A DNA stretch of 36,803 nt from assembly GCA_003220435.1 (NCBI GenBank), contig QHSL01000012.1, forward strand, positions 1 through 36,803, given 5' to 3'. Shown piece by piece: positions 8,984 through 17,453 of this stretch (its first letter is position 1; each line of letters starts with the position of its first letter). Made by a program: the position numbers and the translations under genes. Under the pieces are notes generated by a model that saw nothing but the letters and a program-made list of their open reading frames with translations, ran no database searches and had not been told where the DNA came from. This DNA is from Candidatus Rokuibacteriota bacterium. GTDB taxonomy: Bacteria; Methylomirabilota; Methylomirabilia; Rokubacteriales; CSP1-6.

Positions 8984-9916
8984 ATGACGACCATCGCCCC
9001 CGAGACGAAGGCAGTGTTCGCGGCGGAGCACGACGCACCGATCCCCTACATGCAGCGGACGCGCGACTACTACATGGCGCTCGGCTACAGACCGTACCGC
9101 TGGGCCCACTTCGTCGACGTCCCGTTCACGCCGCTGCCGGCGCCGCTCGGCCGCGCGCGGGTGGCCCTGGTCACGACCGCCGCGCCCTTCCAGCCGGAGG
9201 CGGGCGACCAGGGACCGGGTGCCCCCTACAACGCCGGCGCCAAGTTCTACAAGGTGTATTCGATCCCCACCGCGAGCGTGCCGGATCTACGGATCTCGCA
9301 CGTCGGCTACGACCGCCTGCACACGACGGCCGCGGACATCAACACCTACCTGCCGCTGGCCCGCATGAAGGAGGCGGCCGCGGCCGGGCGGATCGGAACG
9401 CTGGGGCCGCGCGTCCACGGCGCGCCGACGAACCGCAGCCACCGGGTGACGATGGAGGCCGATGTCCCGGAGATCCTGCGCCGCTGTCAGGAAGACGGCG
9501 TCGACGCGGCCGTGCTCGTCCCGAGCTGACCGGTGTGCCACCAGACCGTGAGTCTGGTCGCCCGGCACCTGGAGGCCAACGGCGTGGCGACAGTGATCAT
9601 GGGCTGCGCGAAGGACATCGTCGAGCACTGCGGGGTCCCGCGCTTCCTGTTCAGCGACTTCCCGCTCGGCAACTCGGCCGGCCGGCCGTTCGACGGCGAC
9701 GCCCAGGCGCACACCCTCGAGCTCGCCCTGCGAGTCCTCGAGAGCGCGCCGGGAGCCCGCACCACCGTGCAGTCGCCGCTGCGCTGGAGCGCGGACGCGT
9801 CCTGGAAGCTCGACTACCTCGACCTGACGAAGCTCTCGCCGGAGAAGATCGCGGAGCGTCGCAAGGAGTTCGACGAGGTGAAATCGATCGCCCGCGGCAA
9901 GCGCGAGGCGTCGTGA
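8984..9916 (+). CDS. selenoprotein-B-like reductase family protein with in-frame UGA (Sec182)
   Basis: The frame opens at ATG 8984 (GGAGGAG about 8 nt upstream), meets a TGA at 9527-9529 and continues in the same frame to 9916. Read as selenocysteine, the product has 310 residues. The junction is V-L-V-P-S-U-P-V-C-H-Q-T-V, a UxxC redox motif (U182, C185) like that of glycine/sarcosine/betaine reductase component B and D-proline reductase PrdB. Upstream D-R-L-H-T-T-A-A-D-I-N and downstream sequence (ARHLEANG, then GVPRFLFSDFPLGN) both match the family and would be lost by termination. A SECIS-like hairpin follows the UGA. Its stop overlaps the CoA-transferase start (GTGA). Substrate is unknown; a reductive C-N or similar bond cleavage is suggested only by family. 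Confidence 0.85.
9530..9570 (+). promoter_or_regulatory. SECIS-like hairpin just after UGA
   Basis: ACCAGAC (9540-9546) pairs perfectly with GTCTGGT (9552-9558) around a CGTGA loop. GGTG/CACC can extend the base. The loop G-U begins about 18 nt after the UGA, in the usual window for a bacterial SelB-binding SECIS. Confidence 0.65.
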
Positions 9917-11106
9917 GCAAGCCGTTCACGGGCGTTCGCATTCTCGACTTCACCCGCTACCTGGCGGGGCCGTACGGAACCTACCAGCTGGCGCTGCTCG
10001 GCGCCGTCGTGCTCAAGATCGAATCGCGCGAAGGCGACGACACGCGCGGACAGCTCGCCGACCGCACGTGGGCCGAGCGGAAGATGGCGCCGTCGTTCCT
10101 GGCGGTGAACGGCAACAAGCGCTCGATCACCCTCGACCTCCGGCGGAAGGAGGCCGTGGAGATCGTCATGCGGCTGGTGGTCGGCGCCGACGTCGTGTGG
10201 GAGAACTTTCGTGGGGGCGTCATGGAGCGGCTCGGGCTCGGCTACGACGCGCTCGCGGCCGTCAATCCGCGGCTCATCTATTGCTCGGTCTCCGGCTTCG
10301 GCCAGACCGGGCCCGAGCGGACGACCGCCGCCTTCGACGGCAAGCTGCAGGCGATGTCCGGGATCATGTCGATCACCGGCGAGCCGGCCCACGGCCCGAC
10401 CCGCGCCGGGTTCGCGATCTGCGACACGATCGGCGGGATGACCGCGGCGCTGGCCGTCGCCAGCGCGCTGTTCCAGCGCACGCACACCGGGCGCGGCCAG
10501 CTCGTGGACGTCGCGATGCTGGACGCGGCGCTGGCGTTCATCCCCGGGACGGTGTCCGAGTACACCGTCGCCGGCATCGAGGCGAAGCAGATTGGCAACG
10601 GTTCGGTGAGCCGCAAGCCGACCGCGAGCCGGTTCCGCGCGCGCGACGGCTACCTCGTGCTGGCGGTGCTCACCGAGAAGCAGTTCGCCGGCCTCATGAA
10701 GACGCTCGGGCGAGCCGACGCGCTCGAGGACCCGCGGTTCAAGGACTGGCCGGCGCGCACCGCGAACGAGCCGGCCCTGCGCGAGATCATCGAGGCCGCG
10801 CTGGCCAGCGACACGCCGAAGAGCTGGGAGGCGCGGCTGACCGCCGCCGACGTGCCGTGCGGCGCCATCTGGAAGATCGACGAGATCGTCCGCCATCCGC
10901 AGCTCGAGCACCGCGACGTGCTGCAGACGATCGACTCGCGCTACGGGCCGATGCGGCTGGTCGGCGCCGGGTTCCGGCTCGCCCACGGCAGCCCTGGTCT
11001 CGACCGCCAGCCGCCGACGCTCGGCGAGCACACCGACGAGATCCTGAAGGAAGCGGGCTACGGCGCCGACGAGATCGCGCGGTTGCGGCGCGACGGGGTC
11101 ATCTAG
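9913..11106 (+). CDS. CaiB/BaiF family (class III) CoA-transferase
   Basis: A 397-residue class III CoA-transferase. The N-terminus VRILDFTRYLAGPY, the E-N-F-R-G-G-V-M-E-R-L-G-L-G segment and the catalytic Asp in A-I-C-D-T-I-G-G (D171) are standard, and length is typical. It moves CoA between a donor thioester and a carboxylic acid via an aspartyl-CoA intermediate. The GTG start at 9913 overlaps the selenoprotein stop, so the two are translated together. That suggests the acid activated here is the substrate or product of the selenoprotein step. The substrate cannot be read from the sequence. Confidence 0.92.
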   Translation: MSKPFTGVRILDFTRYLAGPYGTYQLALLGAVVLKIESREGDDTRGQLADRTWAERKMAPSFLAVNGNKRSITLDLRRKEAVEIVMRLVVGADVVWENFRGGVMERLGLGYDALAAVNPRLIYCSVSGFGQTGPERTTAAFDGKLQAMSGIMSITGEPAHGPTRAGFAICDTIGGMTAALAVASALFQRTHTGRGQLVDVAMLDAALAFIPGTVSEYTVAGIEAKQIGNGSVSRKPTASRFRARDGYLVLAVLTEKQFAGLMKTLGRADALEDPRFKDWPARTANEPALREIIEAALASDTPKSWEARLTAADVPCGAIWKIDEIVRHPQLEHRDVLQTIDSRYGPMRLVGAGFRLAHGSPGLDRQPPTLGEHTDEILKEAGYGADEIARLRRDGVI

Positions 11107-11130
11107 CCCCTATCCGAACATCACTGTCGG

Positions 11131-11925
11131 CTAGGTGCTGGCGCGCGGCTCGAGCAGAAGCGTCTGGAGCGAGCGTCCCACCAGGCCGGTCGTATCCCAC
11201 AGCCGCGCCCGCGCCAGGCCGATCCCATGCCTCTCGCCGGTCGTGGCCGCGTCCAGACATATCCACTCACCAGCCGGGAGACGATGCAGGGCGATCGTCA
11301 GATCCCCGTTCACGAACGTCGCGCGGGCTGGATCGACAGCGACGGCCACGCCGCTCGCAGAGTCGGCGGCGGCGACGAGGCATTCGAGCGGCGGTGTCGG
11401 CGTCTCGCCCGCGACGACCGGAACGCGCAGCCTGAGCCATGCCGCGACCGGCCCTCGTCCCCAGGTCCCCTTCGCGAGCCGCCACTCTACCGCGCGGTGA
11501 TATCCCTCGTCGCCTGACATGAAGGGCAGCTCGAAGGGCGCGCTCTCCGCGGGCGGCGCCGGACACGCCCGCGTCTCGAGCGGGACGGCGACGCTGTTCG
11601 GCGCCACCCGCATGACGAGACACGTCGCCTCGATCACGGCGGCGCCGTCCTCCGCAAGGACGGTGCCCGCGAGGCGCTGCACCTTCGCGCCCGCGCGGAC
11701 GACTCGCGTAGCGACAGTCAGCGGCGCCAGGGGCACCGGCCGCAGGAAGTCGAAGGTCAGACGCGCGATCTGTGCGTCGGGCCCGGCCTGGTGCGCGAAC
11801 GCGCGGGCGAGGAGCGCGGCAGGCGGGCCGCCGTGCTGATGCCGCGCGCTCCACGGTCCGCGCGCCGATGCGGTGGGGACGAACCGGTCGCCGTCGGCGA
11901 CGAAGAACGGCGGAAGCTGGGTCAG
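11131..11925 (-). CDS. acyl-CoA thioesterase-like protein, unusual start
   Basis: A 264-residue protein with a double hot-dog thioesterase pattern. Near the N-terminus lie S-A-R-H-Q-H-G-G-P-P-A-A-L-L-A-R and LTFDFLRPVPLAPL; the C-terminal half has DLTIALHRLPAGEWICLDA and GHGIGLAR-like sequence. These proteins hydrolyse acyl-CoA. The conserved N-terminal part requires a start near 11925, but the frame from its upstream stop (11955) to this region has no ATG, GTG or TTG. A CTG at 11925 overlapping the cyclase stop (CTGA) is the best candidate. The later GTG at 11736 would remove the conserved first repeat. A sequencing error at the start is the alternative. Confidence 0.72.
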   Translation of the reverse strand: MTQLPPFFVADGDRFVPTASARGPWSARHQHGGPPAALLARAFAHQAGPDAQIARLTFDFLRPVPLAPLTVATRVVRAGAKVQRLAGTVLAEDGAAVIEATCLVMRVAPNSVAVPLETRACPAPPAESAPFELPFMSGDEGYHRAVEWRLAKGTWGRGPVAAWLRLRVPVVAGETPTPPLECLVAAADSASGVAVAVDPARATFVNGDLTIALHRLPAGEWICLDAATTGERHGIGLARARLWDTTGLVGRSLQTLLLEPRAST

Positions 11926-12983
11926 GGCGCCGGCCGCCGCAGATCGACGAGCTCATACGCCGGGATCGGGCGGCTGAATCCCTTGAGCTGGAGCGGACCG
12001 ATCTGCTTGACGTTCGCCAGCGCCGCCACCGCGGCATGGATTCGCTGGCTGATGAGGATCTGGTCCGCCGACGCCTCGGCGCACAGGCGAGAGGCGAGGT
12101 TGGTGACGCTACCGATGGCCGCGTAGTCACGCCGGCCCTCGAAGCCGATCGCGCCGATCGTCGCGTAGCCCTTGGCGATTCCGATGCTGAGATCCAGGTC
12201 GTAGCCCCGCCGGCGCCATTCGGCGCCGAGCCCCCGGATCCGGACCCGCATGGCCTCCGCCATGCGAATCGCGCGCTCCTCCGGATTCGGGATCGGCACC
12301 GGATCGTTGAAGAAGATCATCATCCCGTCGCCGGTGAACCGCTCCAGCGTCCCCTCGTGCTCGAGGATGAGCTGCCCCATCTCCGCGTGATACGCGGCGA
12401 GGACGTCCGACACCTCTTCGGGCTCGGCCGCCTCCGCGAACGCAGTGAAACCGCGCAGGTCGAGGAAGACCACGCAGATCTCGCGTCGGTGCGGTCGCAG
12501 CGGATCAGCGGCGCCGCCGGCGACGATCGCGTCCGCGAGCTGGGGTGAGAAGAAGCGCTTCAATCGACCCACCCGCTCGAGCTCGGCCACCTGCTCGGCG
12601 ACGCGCCGCTCGAGCGTCGCGTTCCAGCGGGCGATCTCCTCGGCCTGGGCCGCCACGGTGTCGTGCAGGGACTTGATCCGGAGCATGGAGTGGACCCGCG
12701 CGGAGAGGGCGGCGTGGTCCACCGGCTTCGTGAGGTACTCGTCGGCCCCGGCGTCGAGCCCGGCCACGACGTCCTTCGCGTCCGTCATGGCGGTGACCAG
12801 GATGATCGGGGTGAACGAGGCGCCTTGCGTTTTCTTGAGCCGGCGGCATACCTCGATGCCGTCGACCTTCGGCATCATGACGTCGAGCAGGATCAGGTCG
12901 GGCTGCGCATCGGTCGCGACCGCCAGCGCTTCCTCGCCGTCGCCGGCGGTGATGACCTCGTAGCCGTCGGCCGCGAGGCGCAT
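11922..12983 (-). CDS. response-regulator receiver (N-truncated) plus class III adenylate cyclase
   Basis: From ATG 12983 the product has 353 residues. Residues 1-100 are a receiver lacking its first beta strand and the acidic pair that binds Mg2+. The phospho-acceptor (L-L-D34-V-M-M-P), the T in V-T-A-M-T and the K in L-T-K86-P-V are present. A coiled linker (about 105-145) leads to a class III cyclase with metal aspartates in F-L-D175-L-R-G-F-T and T-G-D219-G-M. R-D286-Y, N295 and R299 of V-T-N-L-A-S-R-L complete an intact cyclase site of the ATP-specific type. The missing receiver start and the missing kinase end point to a deletion at the gene junction. TTG 12989 is an alternative start. 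Confidence 0.85.
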   Translation of the reverse strand: MRLAADGYEVITAGDGEEALAVATDAQPDLILLDVMMPKVDGIEVCRRLKKTQGASFTPIILVTAMTDAKDVVAGLDAGADEYLTKPVDHAALSARVHSMLRIKSLHDTVAAQAEEIARWNATLERRVAEQVAELERVGRLKRFFSPQLADAIVAGGAADPLRPHRREICVVFLDLRGFTAFAEAAEPEEVSDVLAAYHAEMGQLILEHEGTLERFTGDGMMIFFNDPVPIPNPEERAIRMAEAMRVRIRGLGAEWRRRGYDLDLSIGIAKGYATIGAIGFEGRRDYAAIGSVTNLASRLCAEASADQILISQRIHAAVAALANVKQIGPLQLKGFSRPIPAYELVDLRRPAP

Positions 12984-12985
12984 CT

Positions 12986-14521
12986 TCAAGATGCGTGCAT
13001 CTCGACGAGCCGCTTGGTAATGCTGAGCCCGAGCCCGGTACCGCCGTATTCCCTGGTGATCGTGGTGTCGACCTGACGGAATTCGGCGAAGATCTTCTCG
13101 ATCTCGCCCTCGGGGATGCCGATGCCGGTGTCGCTGACGCGATAGGTGAGCCACTCGCCCTCGAGGCGCACGTCGAGGTCGACCCGACCCCGGTGGGTGA
13201 ACTTGAGGGCGTTGCCGGCCAGGTTCAGCAGGCACTGCGTGAGCCGCCGGCCGTCGCCCCACGCCCGCGGAATGTCGGCCGCTACCCGCGCGGTGAACGT
13301 CAGGCCCTTCTCGATGGCCAGCGATTTCAGCGACGTGTGAACGACGTCGACGATCTCCTGGACCGAGTACTCGGCGACGCCCAGCTCGAGTCGCCCCGCC
13401 TCGATCTTGGAGAGGTCGAGCACGTCGTTGATGAGGCGCAGCAGGTGGCGGCCGTTCGTCTGGATGTCGACGAGCGGCTCGCGCAGCGCCGGCGGTACCT
13501 CGCCGTACAGCCCGTCGAGCATGATCTCGGTGAAGCCGAGGATCGCGTTGAGGGGCGTGCGCAGCTCGTGGCTCATGTTCGCGAGGAACTCCGACTTGGC
13601 GCGGCTGGCCTGGGCCAGGCGGTCGTTGAGGCTGCGCAGGCGCTCCGCCGCCACCCGCTGCTCGTCGTCGAGCCGGTGGAGCTCGCGGCTCATCCAGTTC
13701 ATGTGTTCGGCCAGCGCGCCGAACTCGTCGCGGTTCGGCACGACGACCGCGCCCCCGAACCGCCCCTGGGCGACCTCGCTCAAGAAGCCGTGCGCCTCAC
13801 GCACCGGCAGGATGAACGACCACGAGATCACGAAACCGGCCACCAGCGCGAGCGCGACCGAGGCAACGGCGAAGCCGGCCGTCAGGCGCAGCGACCGGTG
13901 GTGGGCGTCCGCGATGCTGGTCCGGGGGCTCGCCATCCGGCTCTCCTCGGCGGCCACCAGCGAGCCCACCAGCGTCTCGATCTTCTGGTAGGTCGGCTCC
14001 TGCCGCGTGCGCAGCGCCGTCATGGCGTCCGCGAGTCGCCGATCGCGGACGGCGTTGGCGATGTCGGCGACGGTCGCCATCGCGTCCTCCTGCGCCCCGC
14101 GAATGGCCTGGATGAGCGCGCGCTCCTCGGCTGGCGCCGCCGTCTCGAGGCGCGCGAGCGTGTCGTTGAACCGGTTGTTCTCGCGCAGGATCAGGCTCAC
14201 GGAGTCGGCGCCCTCGGAGAGGAGGGCCATCGAGGTGAAGTGCATCTGCATCGCGAGCGCCTGCTCGATCTGTCGCGACCACCCGACGCGCTCGTGGGCT
14301 TCATCGAGGAGGTGAGTCTGGCGCGCGGTCTCGCTGACGGCCAGGAGGCTCACCACGGTCATCGCGATGAAGAGGACGGTGATGAGGAGGAACGCGGCGA
14401 GGAGCTTGACGTGGACGGAGGCGCGTACTCGCGCCACCGCCCGCACGAGGGCGCCCAGCGGCGAGGCAAGCAGCGCCAGCACGGGCGGCGGCATTCGCTC
14501 GGCGGCCGTCGTGCGGCGCAT
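12986..14521 (-). CDS. membrane histidine kinase with HAMP domain, C-terminally truncated
   Basis: A 511-residue kinase: TM1 at about 40-61, a mostly helical periplasmic four-helix-type sensor, TM2 at about 214-237, HAMP at 238-285, and coiled coil. The H-box is S-H318-E-L-R-T-P-L-N. Then come the N-box (N-L-A-G-N-A-L-K-F), G1 (D-T-G-I-G-I-P), F-box (F-A-E-F-R-Q-V-D) and G2 (G-G-T-G-L-G-L-S-I). The frame stops at V-E-M-H-A-S, just where kinases normally continue with a G-G-x-[IL]-x-V-x-S strand and about 30 more residues. The downstream receiver begins mid-domain, so the end seems deleted or mis-assembled. It presumably phosphorylated the receiver-cyclase. Confidence 0.88.
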   Translation of the reverse strand: MRRTTAAERMPPPVLALLASPLGALVRAVARVRASVHVKLLAAFLLITVLFIAMTVVSLLAVSETARQTHLLDEAHERVGWSRQIEQALAMQMHFTSMALLSEGADSVSLILRENNRFNDTLARLETAAPAEERALIQAIRGAQEDAMATVADIANAVRDRRLADAMTALRTRQEPTYQKIETLVGSLVAAEESRMASPRTSIADAHHRSLRLTAGFAVASVALALVAGFVISWSFILPVREAHGFLSEVAQGRFGGAVVVPNRDEFGALAEHMNWMSRELHRLDDEQRVAAERLRSLNDRLAQASRAKSEFLANMSHELRTPLNAILGFTEIMLDGLYGEVPPALREPLVDIQTNGRHLLRLINDVLDLSKIEAGRLELGVAEYSVQEIVDVVHTSLKSLAIEKGLTFTARVAADIPRAWGDGRRLTQCLLNLAGNALKFTHRGRVDLDVRLEGEWLTYRVSDTGIGIPEGEIEKIFAEFRQVDTTITREYGGTGLGLSITKRLVEMHAS

Positions 14522-14537
14522 AGCTCCCCCCGCGCGC

Positions 14538-15236
14538 CTAGCGGGCGGTCATCTCCAGCGTGACGGCGGCCGGGTCCTGGTCGCCCACCATGACGTCCTT
14601 CGAGGTCGTCCCGAGCCGCTCCTGCCACGCGCGCAGGGTGTAGCGCCCGGGCGGGAGCCCCTGCAGTGTGAACTGCCCGTCGGCGTCGGTCAGCGCGTAG
14701 AAGGGATGGTCCGCCACCACGACCCAGCCGCGCATCCAGGAGTGGAGGTCGCAGGTCACGCGAATGATCTCCGGCTGCGAGAACGAGATCGTGATCGTGC
14801 GCCCCCTCGGCTGCGTCCGGTTGAAGGGCGGGTTGGCGCTCGGGGTGCTGTGCAGGTTGTGCAGGAGACGGTCGCTGTTCAGGAAGTCGACCCGCCCGCC
14901 CGCCGGCACGATGACGACCCGGGGAGCGAACGAGCAGTCCTTCTGGTCCATGGTCGTCGTCGCCGGCGGCGCCCCGCCGGTCGTCCCCGTCGGCGGCTTG
15001 TCGAGCCACACGACCGCGTTGCGAATCCCGCCCTGCGGGGACATCAGGAGATCCTCGGCGTTCTTCTCCTTGCCACACACGTACTGGTCGATCGTCACCG
15101 CGAGCTTCCGGAGCTCCGGCGTGGCCCCCTTCAGCACGACCGCGCCCTTGATCGTCCCGGCCGACGCGACGTGGAGCGTCGCCAGGCCCATCACCAGCGC
15201 GACGACGCCGACCAGGACAGCTCGCGAAGGTGTCAC
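14538..15236 (-). CDS. secreted cupredoxin-like protein with carboxypeptidase-regulatory-like domain
   Basis: A 232-residue exported protein. The signal peptide ends near A-S-A (residue 26). A cupredoxin-like domain carries likely type 1 copper ligands: His126 or His129 (L-L-H-N-L-H), Cys162, His165 and Met168 in C-D-L-H-S-W-M. It is followed by a beta-sandwich of carboxypeptidase-regulatory type (ALTDADGQFTLQGLPPGRYT). Similar proteins are often annotated as methylamine-utilisation or plastocyanin-like and may carry electrons in the periplasm. The GTG at 15236 is chosen because AGGAGG lies 5 nt upstream; the longer open frame lacks a ribosome site. It is 16 nt upstream of the kinase gene in the same direction. 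Confidence 0.75.
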   Translation of the reverse strand: MTPSRAVLVGVVALVMGLATLHVASAGTIKGAVVLKGATPELRKLAVTIDQYVCGKEKNAEDLLMSPQGGIRNAVVWLDKPPTGTTGGAPPATTTMDQKDCSFAPRVVIVPAGGRVDFLNSDRLLHNLHSTPSANPPFNRTQPRGRTITISFSQPEIIRVTCDLHSWMRGWVVVADHPFYALTDADGQFTLQGLPPGRYTLRAWQERLGTTSKDVMVGDQDPAAVTLEMTAR

Positions 15237-15381
15237 CACCGCCTCCTCTCCCTGTGAGTCACCGGTATCATAGCCCGTCGCGGCGGAGCGCGCCGCCCGC
15301 GCGCGTGATTTTCGGGAGCGGCCGCCGACCCCGGGGTACACTTCCCGATCACCGAGAGCCGACGCGCGGTGGGAGGGCCAC

Positions 15382-16353
15382 ATGAAAGCGATCGTCTTCG
15401 ACCAAGTAGGCGGCCCTGAAGTCCTGGCGCTGGCCGACGTGCCGAAGCCCCAGGTACGGTCGGGCGGTGTGCTGATCAAGAGCCACGCGATCGGGGTGAA
15501 CTTCGCCGACACGCGCTTTCGACAGGGACTGTACACCGTGCCGGCCAAGCCGCCCGACACGCCGGGGATGGAGGCGGCGGGCGTGATCGAGGCGGTCGGC
15601 GAGGGCGTCACGCATCTCCGTCCGGGAATGAGGGTGGCGGCGTTCTCGAGCAAGGCGTACGCGGAGTACTGCTCGAGCCCGGCCTTCATGGTCGTGCCGC
15701 TGCCGGACGCCGTGAGCTTCAACGATGGCGCCGCCTTGCTGATCCAGGTGCTGACGGCTTACCACTTGCTGCACACCGTCGGCTCGACGGGCCCCGGCAG
15801 CAGCGTGCTGGTCCACTCGGCGTCCGGCGGTGTAGGGCTGGCGGCGGTGCAGCTGGCCAAGGCCGTGGGCGCCCGCGTGTTCGGGACAGTCTCGAACGAC
15901 GCCAAGATCGGCCTGGCCAAGGCGAACGGCGCCGACGCGGTCATCAACTACACCAGGGATAAGTTCGCCGACGAGGTGCTGAGACTGACCGACGGTCGCG
16001 GGGTCGACCTCATCCTGGACGCGGTCGGCAAGCCAACGTTCGAGGAGGGGCTACGGTGTCTGGCGCCCTTCGGGCACCTGGCGCTCTACGGACGCTCGGG
16101 CGGCGCCACCGACCCGCTCAACGTCGCCACGCTGTCGCCGAAGTCGCTGAAGGTGAGCGGCTTCTCGCTGCCGACGATCACACGGAACTTCCCTGACAAG
16201 ACCCGCGAGAGCGCGGATCGCTGCTTCGCGCTCCTGCGTGAAGGCAAGCTGAAGCTGCACATCGACAAGACGTTCCCGCTGTCCCAGGCGGCCGACGCCC
16301 ATCGCTACCTCGAATCGCGGCAGTCGACCGGAAAGCTCCTCCTGATCCCGTAG
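15382..16353 (+). CDS. zinc-independent NADPH:quinone oxidoreductase family protein
   Basis: A 323-residue medium-chain dehydrogenase/reductase of the quinone oxidoreductase type. The start is M-K-A-I-V-F, with V-N-F-A-D-T-R and P-D-T-P-G-M-E-A-A-G-V-I-E in the catalytic domain. The nucleotide-binding motif is S-A-S-G-G-V-G-L-A-A-V-Q, and the end is SRQSTGKLLLIP. The usual zinc ligands are absent. It would transfer hydride from NADPH to quinones or enones. GGGAGG 5 nt before the ATG supports the start. It stands alone, facing away from the cupredoxin gene. Confidence 0.92.
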   Translation: MKAIVFDQVGGPEVLALADVPKPQVRSGGVLIKSHAIGVNFADTRFRQGLYTVPAKPPDTPGMEAAGVIEAVGEGVTHLRPGMRVAAFSSKAYAEYCSSPAFMVVPLPDAVSFNDGAALLIQVLTAYHLLHTVGSTGPGSSVLVHSASGGVGLAAVQLAKAVGARVFGTVSNDAKIGLAKANGADAVINYTRDKFADEVLRLTDGRGVDLILDAVGKPTFEEGLRCLAPFGHLALYGRSGGATDPLNVATLSPKSLKVSGFSLPTITRNFPDKTRESADRCFALLREGKLKLHIDKTFPLSQAADAHRYLESRQSTGKLLLIP

Positions 16354-16361
16354 CCTCTCGC

Positions 16362-16459
16362 CGCGCCTCAGCCGGCGGGGCCTGTTCGTATCGCTCGCCT
16401 CGGGCCTGGGGGCCCCAGCCCCCGGGCGGCCCTGCGGCTCGCACTGCGGCCCCGCGACG
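16362..16459 (-). repeat. GC-rich intergenic palindromic repeat, long form, copy 1
   Basis: 98 bases that match 25801-25898 at all but about three positions. They contain CTGGGG-G-CCCCAG and other nested palindromes. The core is shared in shorter form with 18004-18056, 36132-36180 and 36522-36568. It lies between converging genes. Confidence 0.85.
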
Positions 16460-16471
16460 CATCACGACGCG

Positions 16472-17404
16472 TCAGGGACGCAGCGGGATCAAGGGCGGCC
16501 CGGCGACGATCCGGTTGGCGATGCGCCCGAGACGCTCGACCTCGTAGACGATCTCGTCGCCGACGGCCAGCCATGGGTAGGCGGCGGCGTCGCGCGTTCG
16601 CAGCTCGGCCAGACAACCGTTGCCGCACGTGCCCGTCCCCAGCACGTCACCCGCGCAAACCTTGGTCCCCCGGGACGCGTACGCGATGATCTCGCCGATG
16701 GACCAGAAGGCGTTCGACCAGCGGTCGCGGCCGTACTCGCGACCGTTGACCGAGACGACCATCTCGAGGTCGTAGCCCATCTGGCGCCGCCACGGCTCGA
16801 TCTCGTCCTTCGTCACGAGCCACGGGCCGAGCGTCGTCGCCGTGTCCTTGCCCTTGGCCGGACCGAGCCGCATCTCCATCTCGTTGCGCTGCACGTCGCG
16901 GGCGCTCCAGTCGTTGAACAGGCAGAAGCCCACCACGTGATCGGCGGCGTTCTTCGGCTCGAGGTTCGAGCCGTCGCGCCCGATGACCACGCCGATCTCG
17001 CACTCGAAATCGAGGTTCTGGCAGCCCGGCGGCATCGGGACCGGATCGTGGGCGCCGACCAGAGCGTGGGGGTTCGTGAAATAGAAGACCGGGATCTCGA
17101 AGAACTGCGTGGGCAGCTCGAGCCCCTGGGATTTCCGAATGGACTCGATGTGCTGGCGGAACGTCATGAAGTCGCGCACCGCCGGCGGCCGCGAGATCGG
17201 CGGGAGCAGCCGCACGCGGTCGACCCGCACCACTTCGGCAGGGGACGCGAGGGTCTTGGCGCCGGCGGCGGCGAGTCGCTCGCCGTCGTCCCCGAGCAGG
17301 TCGATCAGCCGCGGCCCCGCGGCCATCGCGTAGATCTCGTCGCCTCGCACCACGCCGATCCGCTCCGTGGGGGCGGAAGGAACCTGGAAGGTCGCCCAAC
17401 GCAT
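16472..17404 (-). CDS. fumarylacetoacetate hydrolase family protein
   Basis: A 310-residue FAH-family enzyme. The metal-binding region D-F-E-C-E-I-G-V-V-I-G-R and the following G-F-C-L-F-N-D-W-S-A-R-D match the conserved E...E...D site. The C-terminal T-G-T-C-G-N-G-C-L-A-E-L and L-A-V-G-D-E-I-V-Y-E-V-E segments are typical. Family members hydrolyse or decarboxylate diketo-acids from aromatic or sugar catabolism. The ATG at 17404 has AGGAGA 7 nt upstream. The adjacent remnant of an enoyl-CoA hydratase suggests it once belonged to a longer degradative operon. Confidence 0.9.
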   Translation of the reverse strand: MRWATFQVPSAPTERIGVVRGDEIYAMAAGPRLIDLLGDDGERLAAAGAKTLASPAEVVRVDRVRLLPPISRPPAVRDFMTFRQHIESIRKSQGLELPTQFFEIPVFYFTNPHALVGAHDPVPMPPGCQNLDFECEIGVVIGRDGSNLEPKNAADHVVGFCLFNDWSARDVQRNEMEMRLGPAKGKDTATTLGPWLVTKDEIEPWRRQMGYDLEMVVSVNGREYGRDRWSNAFWSIGEIIAYASRGTKVCAGDVLGTGTCGNGCLAELRTRDAAAYPWLAVGDEIVYEVERLGRIANRIVAGPPLIPLRP

Positions 17405-17453
17405 GAGAGTCTCTCCTAATCTGCCGACCGTGAAATGCGGCCCGTGTCCGTCG

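Noticed and set aside
9527-9529. TGA as a nonsense mutation giving a pseudogene
   Set aside because: The frame and family similarity continue without any other lesion, the codon sits in a known Sec position (UxxC), and a SECIS-like hairpin follows.
17425-17447. CACGGGCCG..TTTCACGGTCG upstream of the FAH gene as a third ECF promoter
   Set aside because: It resembles the sigma-gene leader, but there is no GTGTC-type box at the required spacing and it lies inside the decayed hydratase region; most likely coincidence.
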